Assembly (NCBI GenBank): GCA_027592645.1
Contig: JAQCKI010000004.1
Coordinates: 1 to 39,910 of the forward strand
Length of the DNA stretch: 39,910 nucleotides
DNA from: Chloroflexota bacterium
GTDB taxonomy: Bacteria; Chloroflexota; Dehalococcoidia; UBA2979
Direction of reading: 5' to 3'
Of this stretch, positions 7,852 through 14,408 are shown piece after piece. Under the pieces are notes generated by a model, which worked only from the letters and a program-made list of their open reading frames with translations, was not told where the DNA came from and searched no databases. Positions within the stretch are counted from its first letter, which is position 1, and each line of letters starts with the position of its first letter. A program made the translations under genes and the position numbers.

Positions 7852-8008
7852 GACCCCCAAGGCGAAGCGGAACTCTCGCCGCAGCCATGACCGCGTGGCC
7901 GTGCCGACGCTGGTGCGCGACCCCGCCACCGGCGGCTTCAAGGTGAACCACACCGCTGGAGGATCGCGCGACCGCAAGGGCCGCATCATCCAGCGCGACG
8001 AGGACTAA
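7832..8008 (+). CDS. rpmF: 50S ribosomal protein bL32 (zinc-free type)
   Basis: The 58-residue basic protein starts MALPKRRTPKAKRNSRRSHDR, the hallmark of bL32, a structural protein of the large ribosomal subunit near the peptidyl-transferase side. The ATG has GGAGG 6 nt upstream and lies inside the end of the DUF177 gene, so the two are probably translationally coupled. The zinc-binding cysteines of the C+ form are all absent; the region reads LVRDPATGGFKVNHTAGG. It is therefore the zinc-independent (C-) type. Confidence 0.95.
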   Translation: MALPKRRTPKAKRNSRRSHDRVAVPTLVRDPATGGFKVNHTAGGSRDRKGRIIQRDED

Positions 8009-8015
8009 CCGGCAG

Positions 8016-8975
8016 ATGCCGGGACTGGACTCGCTCGCCGCTCGCATCGCCGCGCTCCCGGTCGCCGCGGACACCGCCTGGGTGTTCCCCGGTCAGGGTG
8101 CGCAGGCCGTTGGCATGGGCCAGGACCTGGCGCAGGCGATCCCCGCCGCACTCGAGGTCTTTGACGCCGCCGACGCCGCCCTCGGCGTCTCGATCTCCAC
8201 GATCTGCTTTGAGGGGCCGGAGGCGGAACTCACCCGCACGGTGAACACGCAGCCAGCGATCGTGACGCACTCGATCGCGGCGCTGGTCGGCGCGCTGGAG
8301 TCGGGCACGATCACCCACCGCCCTGCCTTTGTCGCCGGTCACTCGCTCGGCGAGTACGCCGCGCTGGTGGTCGCCGGTGCCGTCTCGTTCGAGGACGGCG
8401 TGTGCCTGGTGCGCGAACGCGGCCGCCTGATGCAAGAAGCCTGCGACCGCGAGCCGAGCACGATGGCGGCGGTACTGGGCGTGGAGCCTGACGTGCTGAC
8501 GAAGATCTGCGCCGACCACGGCGCGGCGATCTGCAACTTCAACGCCCCCGGCAACATCACGATCGGTGGTACCGCCGCGGCGGTGGCGGCCGCCTCGGCC
8601 GCTGCCACCGCCGCCGGCGCCAGTCGCGTGGTGCCCCTGACCGTGTCCGGTGCCTTCCACACCCCGCTGATGCAGTCCGCCGCCGATGGCATGCGGGCCG
8701 TGCTCGCGGCGGTGGCATTCCGCGACCCGACGATCCCCGTGGTCTCGAACGTCACCGCGCGTCCGATCACCTCGGCCGCTGCGCTGCCGGACGAACTCGC
8801 CACGCAGATCACCAGCCCGGTGCTCTGGGTCGGCTCGGTCGAGACGATGCAGGCCGCGGGCGTCACGCAGTTCGCGGAGTTCGGCCCCGGCAAGGTCCTC
8901 ACCGGCCTCGTGCGCCGCATCGACCGCGGCTTCGGCGTGCGCAACGTCAGCACCGCCGAGGAGGCGCGGGCGTGA
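8016..8975 (+). CDS. fabD: Malonyl-CoA:ACP acyltransferase
   Basis: This enzyme loads malonate from CoA onto acyl carrier protein, supplying fatty-acid elongation in the cytosol. The 319-residue product has the family start FPGQGAQ (24-30), the nucleophile elbow GHSLGEY with Ser110, the partner His215 in SGAFHTPLM, and the C-terminal FGPGKVLTGLVRR signature. The ATG follows the rpmF stop by 7 nt and the gene end overlaps fabG by 4 nt (GTGA). plsX, fabH and fabF, which commonly sit beside fabD, are not in this window. Confidence 0.95.
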   Translation: MPGLDSLAARIAALPVAADTAWVFPGQGAQAVGMGQDLAQAIPAALEVFDAADAALGVSISTICFEGPEAELTRTVNTQPAIVTHSIAALVGALESGTITHRPAFVAGHSLGEYAALVVAGAVSFEDGVCLVRERGRLMQEACDREPSTMAAVLGVEPDVLTKICADHGAAICNFNAPGNITIGGTAAAVAAASAAATAAGASRVVPLTVSGAFHTPLMQSAADGMRAVLAAVAFRDPTIPVVSNVTARPITSAAALPDELATQITSPVLWVGSVETMQAAGVTQFAEFGPGKVLTGLVRRIDRGFGVRNVSTAEEARA

Positions 8976-9727
8976 CGGGCTTGCTCGCCGGTAAGAATGC
9001 CGTGGTCACCGGCGGTGGGCGCGGCATCGGCCGCGCCATTGCCACCGCACTGGCCGAGCAGGGCGCCAACGTGCTCCTCACCTACCGCGGCAGCCAGGCC
9101 GCCGCAGAGGCCGTCGCGACCGAGTTGAGCGCCGCCCACGGCGTCAAGGTTCTCGCGACCCAGTGCGACGTGCGCGACTCCGCCGAGGTCGACCGACTGT
9201 TCGAGACCGCCAAAGAGGCGCTGGGCGCCGTCCACGTCCTGGTGAACAACGCCGGCATCACCGCCGACACACTGGTGATGCGGATGTCGGAAGAGGCCTG
9301 GGACGACGTGGTCACCACCAACCTGCGCGGCACCTTCCTGGCCTCCAAGGTGGCGGTGCGCGGGATGCTGCGTGAACGCTGGGGGCGGATCATCAACATC
9401 TCCTCGGTCGTGGGGGTCACGGGCAACGCCGGGCAGGCGAACTACGCCGCTGCCAAGGCCGGGATCATTGGCTTCACGCGTTCGCTCGCGCAGGAGGTCG
9501 CCACGCGTGGCATCACCGTGAACGCGATTGCGCCCGGCTTCGTGCTCACCGACATGACCTCCGGCCTGACCGACGAACAGAAGGCCGCCATCCTGGGGCG
9601 GATTCCCATGGCCCGGTGGGGGGAGGCCTCGGAGATCGCGGCCGTGGTCGCATTCCTCGCCTCGGACGCCGCCTCGTACATCACGGGGCAGGTGATCAAC
9701 GTGGACGGCGGTCTGGTCACGGCCTAG
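8972..9727 (+). CDS. fabG: 3-oxoacyl-ACP reductase
   Basis: This NADPH-dependent short-chain dehydrogenase reduces 3-oxoacyl-ACP in the fatty-acid elongation cycle. It has the Rossmann loop TGGGRGIG (13-20), NNAG (92-95), and the catalytic set Ser145, Tyr158 and Lys162 in the order NISSVVG and QANYAAAKAG. The 251-residue length and the C-terminus ITGQVINVDGG are typical of FabG. The GTG start overlaps the fabD stop in GTGA, so the two are coupled. Its neighbours fabD and acpP support the fatty-acid role over other SDR functions. Confidence 0.94.
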   Translation: MTGLLAGKNAVVTGGGRGIGRAIATALAEQGANVLLTYRGSQAAAEAVATELSAAHGVKVLATQCDVRDSAEVDRLFETAKEALGAVHVLVNNAGITADTLVMRMSEEAWDDVVTTNLRGTFLASKVAVRGMLRERWGRIINISSVVGVTGNAGQANYAAAKAGIIGFTRSLAQEVATRGITVNAIAPGFVLTDMTSGLTDEQKAAILGRIPMARWGEASEIAAVVAFLASDAASYITGQVINVDGGLVTA

Positions 9728-9750
9728 CGCCCCCGGCGCGCCGCACGCTT

Positions 9751-10215
9751 ATGGCAAGTACATCCCGCCGCCGCTCGCGCATCGTCGCCTTCCGCACGCT
9801 CTTTGAGGCGGATCTGTCGGGTCACCCGATGGAGTCCGTGCTGTCGCGGCAACTGGAGGAGGCGGGCCTCGCCTCGGACGCACGGGCGTTCACCAGTAAC
9901 CTCGTGGCGGGCGTGGTGGATCGTCGGGATGAGATCGACGAGGTCATACGCCGCCATGCACCGGCATTCCCGTTGGAGGACATGGCTGCGGTGGACCGCA
10001 ATATTTTGCGCCTTGCAATCTACGAAGTGCTCTTTGATACTGACCCCGCCCCGCTCCGCTCGGCCATCAATGAGGCGGTCGAGATTGCCAAGGGCTACGG
10101 GTCAGAATCATCCGGGCGCTTCGTGAACGGAGTACTCGGTGCGGTTGCGTTGAATGCGGCCGAACAGCACGAGCCTGACAATTCCTTCGCCGACGACGAT
10201 CTCGCCGGCGAGTAA
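9751..10215 (+). CDS. nusB: Transcription antitermination factor NusB
   Basis: This 154-residue helical protein joins NusE (S10) on boxA RNA in rRNA antitermination complexes. It starts MASTSRRRSRIVAFRTLFEADLSG, the typical NusB opening, and ends with the SSGRFVNGVLGAVA motif that closes the family domain. The acidic tail (DDDLAGE) is extra. The ATG has no strong SD and follows fabG by 23 nt, so it may depend on reinitiation. Its position between fabG and acpP is unusual. Confidence 0.88.
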   Translation: MASTSRRRSRIVAFRTLFEADLSGHPMESVLSRQLEEAGLASDARAFTSNLVAGVVDRRDEIDEVIRRHAPAFPLEDMAAVDRNILRLAIYEVLFDTDPAPLRSAINEAVEIAKGYGSESSGRFVNGVLGAVALNAAEQHEPDNSFADDDLAGE

Positions 10216-10233
10216 TGGGGAGGACCGCCTTCA

Positions 10234-10494
10234 GTGGCTTCGATTTACGAGCGAGTGCGCGGACTGATTACTGAGCAGCTGGGCGTCGAAGAGGACGAGG
10301 TGACGATGAACGCCTCCTTCGTCGACGACCTCAACGCCGACTCGCTCGACCTCGTCGAGTTGATTATGTCCATCGAGGAAGAGTTCTCGAAGGACGGCGT
10401 GCAGTTGGAGATCTCTGACGAGGACGCGGAGAAGATCCGCAGCGTGCAGGACGCGGTCGACTACCTGCGCGACGCGGGCATCGAAGACGAGTAG
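10234..10494 (+). CDS. acpP: Acyl carrier protein
   Basis: This acidic 86-residue protein carries growing acyl chains on a 4'-phosphopantetheine arm. The attachment serine is Ser37 in [12 protein letters not shown]. It has the four-helix ACP length and composition. The GTG start has GGGGAGGA (10217-10224) 9 nt upstream. It follows nusB by 18 nt and is followed by a strong hairpin (10521-10550) that may end or reduce transcription into the Tat genes. Confidence 0.96.
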   Translation: MASIYERVRGLITEQLGVEEDEVTMNASFVDDLNADSLDLVELIMSIEEEFSKDGVQLEISDEDAEKIRSVQDAVDYLRDAGIEDE

Positions 10495-10520
10495 TTCTCC
10501 GCCCGAGTGCGAACAGTTGC

Positions 10521-10550
10521 GCCCCGGCAGTCCCCCGGACTGACCGGGGC
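10521..10550 (+). terminator. Strong GC hairpin between acpP and the Tat genes
   Basis: A 13-bp stem (10521-10533 with 10537-10550), interrupted only by one bulged A (10543), closes a CCC loop. No U-run follows, so it is not a textbook terminator. It may act as a Rho-independent pause, a processing site or an mRNA 3'-end stabiliser. It ends 2 nt before the TATCAT -10 box of the next gene. Confidence 0.5.
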
Positions 10551-10551
10551 G

Positions 10552-10557
10552 TATCAT
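10552..10557 (+). promoter_or_regulatory. -10 box of the tat genes
   Basis: TATCAT matches the -10 consensus in five of six positions and ends 8 nt before the chosen ATG of tatA/B (10566). This implies a leaderless or nearly leaderless transcript. No convincing -35 is seen; the hairpin at 10521-10550 occupies that region. Confidence 0.45.
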
Positions 10558-10565
10558 TGGACACC

Positions 10566-11147
10566 ATGAGTTTCCTTGGCGTCGGCGCGGCCGAGGTCGG
10601 GATGATCCTATTGATCGCCCTGATCCTCATCGGCCCCCAGAACTTTCCCCAGGTCATGCGGCAAGGTGGCCGCTGGTACCGCGTGGCTCGCGCTTTCAGC
10701 AGCGAGATCATGAAGGATGTCCGATCCGCGGTCGACGAGATCGAGGAGGAGGTCAAGCGCGAAGGCGGCGACCTGACCTCCATGCGCGACATGCTCAACA
10801 TCGAGCAGGACCTGCGCCAGGTGCAGTCTGACTTCCGCAACGCCACCGACGACGTGAACACCATCACGCGTGGCGACGAGGTGCGACCGCGGGAGGAATT
10901 TGACGGCCCTGCGACACCAGTCACCGCCGCCACCCCGCGCCCGACCGCCCGCGGCTGGTGGGAAGACCGTGACCCGAACGACCCGTTCGTGAAGCTCGAA
11001 CGCAGCCGTGCGGCGGCCTATGCGGCCAGCATGACAGCAAAGACTGCAGAGCCCGCGGAAGCCTCCCCCGCTCCTACCGTGGCCGCGGAGGAGCCGGCAC
11101 CGGATACCGACACCACCCCGGCTGACCGGGATGGCGCCAGCACGTGA
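10566..11147 (+). CDS. tatB: Sec-independent translocase TatA/TatB family protein (TatB-like)
   Basis: This protein is a single-span component of the twin-arginine export system for folded proteins. The 193-residue product has a short N-terminal membrane helix (about 5-22) with a polar Glu10, then the hinge GPQNFPQVMRQGGRW and an amphipathic helix (about 27-60). A long acidic, Pro/Ala-rich tail follows. The Glu in the helix and GPQ at the hinge look more like TatB than TatA. No second TatA-like gene is in the window, so it may serve both roles or TatA lies elsewhere. Upstream codons (TTG 10557) are less likely because the -10 box overlaps them. Its end overlaps tatC by 4 nt (GTGA). Confidence 0.85.
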   Translation: MSFLGVGAAEVGMILLIALILIGPQNFPQVMRQGGRWYRVARAFSSEIMKDVRSAVDEIEEEVKREGGDLTSMRDMLNIEQDLRQVQSDFRNATDDVNTITRGDEVRPREEFDGPATPVTAATPRPTARGWWEDRDPNDPFVKLERSRAAAYAASMTAKTAEPAEASPAPTVAAEEPAPDTDTTPADRDGAST

Positions 11148-11911
11148 CCTCCGATACCGATCAGCCCGAGGTCGCGGGGTCCGAGCCCAAGCGCGGCGGC
11201 GAAATGACGTTGATGGAGCACCTGCTGGAGCTCCGGAAGCGCATCACGTGGATCGCCATCACGGTGTTCATTGGGATGGGCGTCTTCTTCATCCCACCGA
11301 TTGGCTTCCGGCTGGTAGAGCTCCTGCTGCAGCCCGCTCGCCAGTCGATCCCGGACTTCCGGCCCCAGTTCATTGAGCCGATGGAGAACATCCTAGTCTA
11401 CTTCCGGGTGGCGCTCCTGGGCGGCGTGACCGCCGCGATGCCCATGATCGTCTTCCAGGTACTTGGCTTCGTCAGCCCGGCGCTGACGCCACAGGAAAAG
11501 CGCTGGGTCTTCCCGATCGTCGCGGGGGCGACCCTCTCGTTCCTGGCCGGGCTGGCGTTCTGCTACTTCCTGGTCCTGCCGTTCACGCTGGACTTCCTGC
11601 TCACGTTCGGCGAGGAGTTTGCGGAGGCGGACTGGCGGATCGGCAACTACATCGACTTTGTGACCCGCATGTTGCTGGTGCTGGGCCTGGTGTTCCAGAC
11701 GCCGCTGATCATCATGAGCCTGGCAAAGTTCCGCGTGCTGACCGCCCGCCAGATGCTGAAGTACTGGCGCTTTGCGGTCGTTGCGGCGTTCATCATTGCC
11801 GCGATCGTGACGCCGACCATCGACCCGGTGACGCAGTCACTGGTCGGCGGGCCGATCATCATCCTGTACTTCGTCGGCATATTCCTGGCCTGGCTGGTGC
11901 GGCGCGAGTAA
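11144..11911 (+). CDS. tatC: Sec-independent protein translocase TatC
   Basis: This polytopic receptor of the Tat pathway binds twin-arginine signal peptides. The 255-residue product has the TatC opening EMTLMEHLLELRKRI followed by six membrane helices. It also has the periplasmic/cytosolic signatures FIEPMENILVYFRVALLGG and FVSPALTPQEKRW, the latter with the conserved Glu. The GTG start overlaps tatB in GTGA. It closes the Tat pair and is followed by a 16-bp palindrome. Confidence 0.95.
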   Translation: MTSDTDQPEVAGSEPKRGGEMTLMEHLLELRKRITWIAITVFIGMGVFFIPPIGFRLVELLLQPARQSIPDFRPQFIEPMENILVYFRVALLGGVTAAMPMIVFQVLGFVSPALTPQEKRWVFPIVAGATLSFLAGLAFCYFLVLPFTLDFLLTFGEEFAEADWRIGNYIDFVTRMLLVLGLVFQTPLIIMSLAKFRVLTARQMLKYWRFAVVAAFIIAAIVTPTIDPVTQSLVGGPIIILYFVGIFLAWLVRRE

Positions 11912-11922
11912 CCGGATCAACT

Positions 11923-11938
11923 GTATAACCGGTTATAC
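11923..11938 (+). promoter_or_regulatory. Perfect 16-bp palindrome, candidate operator/promoter of udg-rnj
   Basis: GTATAACCGGTTATAC is a perfect dyad lying 12 nt after the tatC stop and upstream of the uracil-DNA glycosylase gene. Each arm contains a -10-like element (TATAAC). A dimeric repressor bound here would cover the promoter. It is the longest uninterrupted palindrome I noticed in the window and it is AT-rich against the local background. Confidence 0.5.
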
Positions 11939-12055
11939 CAATCATTGCCGCCGCCGAGGCGCGGTGGTACCCTTCTCAGGATGCATCGCACCCCTGAACC
12001 CGTGGCGCTCCGGCCGTCTCGGACAGCCCCCACGCCAAGGCCGGAGGGTCTCCGC

Positions 12056-12682
12056 GTGGCTGACCCGCGCCTGACGGCACCACCCGCCCTGCTTCCCCTC
12101 TACGAGGTGCCGCCTGCTGTGGCCGGCCTCTACGAGGAGGTAGCGGACTGCCCCGCCTGCATCCTGGCGCGCACCCGCTCACGCACCGTTCCGGGCTCCG
12201 GGCCCGTCCCCAGCGACCTGATGCTGATTGGTGAAGGCCCTGGTCAGCGCGAGGACGAACTCGGGCTGCCGTTCGTCGGGCGCTCCGGCCAGTTCCTCGA
12301 TGAACTGCTCGACACCATCGGCCGTTCGAGGCAGGACGTGTACGTCACCAACGTGGTGAAGTGCCGCCCGCCCGCCAATCGCGACCCCGAGCCTGCCGAG
12401 ATCGCCGCCTGCGGCGACTTCCTGGAGCGTCAGATCGAGGCGGTACAGCCGCGGGTCATCGCCACGCTCGGGCGTTTCTCGATGGCCCGCTGGTTCCCCG
12501 GCGAGCGCATCTCATCGATCCACGGACGCGCCTCGCGCGCCGGCGACCGCTGGGTGGTGCCCATGTACCACCCGGCTGCGGCGCTCCGCGCCGGCGCCCT
12601 GCGCGAGGTGATGAAGCAGGACTTCCAACAGATCCCGGCGCTCCTGGCCGGCGACACGAACAGCAAGGCGACACGCCCATGA
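12056..12682 (+). CDS. udg: Family 4 uracil-DNA glycosylase (iron-sulfur type)
   Basis: This protein removes uracil from DNA to start base-excision repair. The 208-residue product has the family 4 motif GEGPGQREDELGLPFVG (59-75) and the second motif HPAAAL. Four cysteines (32, 35, 103 and 119) are spaced as in [4Fe-4S] UDGs, the third in NVVKCRPPANRDP. I chose GTG 12056 because CGGAGGG (12042-12048) is 7 nt upstream and the length then matches the family. ATG 11981 and TTG 11945 are in frame but give an unsupported proline-rich extension. It overlaps rnj by 4 nt (ATGA). Confidence 0.9.
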   Translation: MADPRLTAPPALLPLYEVPPAVAGLYEEVADCPACILARTRSRTVPGSGPVPSDLMLIGEGPGQREDELGLPFVGRSGQFLDELLDTIGRSRQDVYVTNVVKCRPPANRDPEPAEIAACGDFLERQIEAVQPRVIATLGRFSMARWFPGERISSIHGRASRAGDRWVVPMYHPAAALRAGALREVMKQDFQQIPALLAGDTNSKATRP

Positions 12683-14331
12683 CTGACAACCTGCGGATCA
12701 TCCCCCTCGGCGGCCTGGGTGAAATCGGCCGCAACATGATGATCTACGAGTACGGCGACACGATGATCGCCGTGGACGTGGGGCTGATGTTCCCCGACGT
12801 GGATCACCCCGGTGTCGATCTGATCATCCCGGACATCGACTACATCATGCAGGACCCGTCCCGCCTGAAGGCGATCTTCCTGACCCACGGCCATGAAGAC
12901 CACATCGGCGCCGTCCCGTTCCTCCTGAAGGAGGTCAACGCGCCGGTCTTCTGCCTCCAGCTCACCCGCGGCCTGCTGAGCGTGAAGTTGCGCGAACACC
13001 ACCTCGCCGACTCCGCCGAGGTGAACGTGGTGGAGCCCGGAGACATCATCGATGTGGGGCCATTCTCCGTGGAGTTCTTCTCGGTATCGCACTCCATCCC
13101 GGACTCGGCGGGGCTGATCATCGAGACGCCCCTGGGGCCGATCGTCCACACCGGCGACTTCAAACTCGACCACACCCCGATCATGGGCCAGCACACGGAC
13201 CTCGCACGCCTCGCCACGGTCGCCGAAGAGGGCGCGCTGTTGCTGTGCGCGGACTCTACGTACGCGGAGGTGGAGGGCTACACGCCTTCCGAGCAGCGTG
13301 TCGCGGAGACGCTCGACCGCTACATCGCCAACGCCGAGGGCCGGGTGATCGTCACCACGTTCGCTTCGCTCATCTCGCGCGCTCAGATCGTGATCGATAG
13401 TGCCGCGCGGCACGGCCGGCGGGTCTTCGTCACGGGTCGGTCGATGATCAACAACGTGACCATGGCGCGCGAACTCGGCTACCTGAAGGTGCCGGCGAAC
13501 ATGCTCATGTCCGTAAACGAGATGCGCAGCCACCCTGCCGACAAGACCGTGATCATCTGCACGGGATCCCAGGGCGAGCCAACGTCGGCGCTCACGCGCA
13601 TGGCCTCCGGAAACCATCAGCAGATCACGATCCAGCAGGGTGACACGGTGATCCTGTCGTCCAGTCCGATCCCGGGCAACGAGAAGTTGGTGACGCGCAA
13701 CATCGACATGCTGTACGCCGCGGGTGCGCAGGTGATCTATAGCCGCATCGCAGATGTCCACGTACACGGCCACGCCGCGCGCGAGGAACTGAAGATCATC
13801 CACCGCCTGGTGCGGCCGCAGTACTTCATCCCGATCCACGGCGAGTATCGCCATCTGGTGATGCATCGAGAACTGGCGATCTCGCTGGGCATGCCGCCCG
13901 AGAACGCCTTCATCCTGACGGACGGCGACGTGCTGGAGATCGACGAGGACAGCGCCGGCAAGGGCGAAAAGGTCTCCGCCGACTACGTGTACGTGGACGG
14001 CCTGGGCATCGGCGACGTGGACGACTTCGTCCTGCGAGACCGTCAGCGGCTGGCGGACGACGGCTTCCTGGTCTTCGTTGCCACCATCGACCGCCACAAC
14101 GGAACCCTGACCCGCTCGCCGCAGGTGATGTCACACGGCTTCATCGGCCCGGACGAGGAGGGCGCCGTGCTGGACGAGGTGCGGCAACTGATCGTGGACG
14201 TCCTCGGCGGCGAGGAGCGCACAGTAGACTGGAAGCAGTTGCACGAATCAATCAGGGAGGATGTGTCAGACCTGCTGTACCGGAAGACCCATCGGCGTCC
14301 GCTGGTGATCCCGGTGATGCTGGAGGTCTGA
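12679..14331 (+). CDS. rnj: Ribonuclease J
   Basis: This metallo-beta-lactamase/beta-CASP nuclease acts in mRNA decay and rRNA maturation as a 5'-3' exonuclease and endonuclease. The 550-residue product has the Zn motif HGHEDHIG (70-77), a further HTGDFKLD motif, the beta-CASP region with TFASLISRAQ and GSQGEPTSAL, and the C-terminal HIPIHGEYRHL-type segment (PQYFIPIHGEYRHL). The C-terminal domain ends RRPLVIPVMLEV. It starts in the udg stop codon (ATGA), so both are coupled. No RNase E-like gene is seen here, consistent with RNase J-based decay. Confidence 0.95.
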   Translation: MTDNLRIIPLGGLGEIGRNMMIYEYGDTMIAVDVGLMFPDVDHPGVDLIIPDIDYIMQDPSRLKAIFLTHGHEDHIGAVPFLLKEVNAPVFCLQLTRGLLSVKLREHHLADSAEVNVVEPGDIIDVGPFSVEFFSVSHSIPDSAGLIIETPLGPIVHTGDFKLDHTPIMGQHTDLARLATVAEEGALLLCADSTYAEVEGYTPSEQRVAETLDRYIANAEGRVIVTTFASLISRAQIVIDSAARHGRRVFVTGRSMINNVTMARELGYLKVPANMLMSVNEMRSHPADKTVIICTGSQGEPTSALTRMASGNHQQITIQQGDTVILSSSPIPGNEKLVTRNIDMLYAAGAQVIYSRIADVHVHGHAAREELKIIHRLVRPQYFIPIHGEYRHLVMHRELAISLGMPPENAFILTDGDVLEIDEDSAGKGEKVSADYVYVDGLGIGDVDDFVLRDRQRLADDGFLVFVATIDRHNGTLTRSPQVMSHGFIGPDEEGAVLDEVRQLIVDVLGGEERTVDWKQLHESIREDVSDLLYRKTHRRPLVIPVMLEV

Positions 14332-14408
14332 GGCAGCCCGAAAGGAACGAGATCACATCGGCGCACGCCGGGGCGGGGGCCAGACGCGACCGAAGGAGCA
14401 ACGGAGCC

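Noticed and set aside
12430-14097. Long open frame opposite RNase J on the minus strand
   Set aside because: It mirrors a confidently identified gene and shows no recognisable motif or ribosome site.
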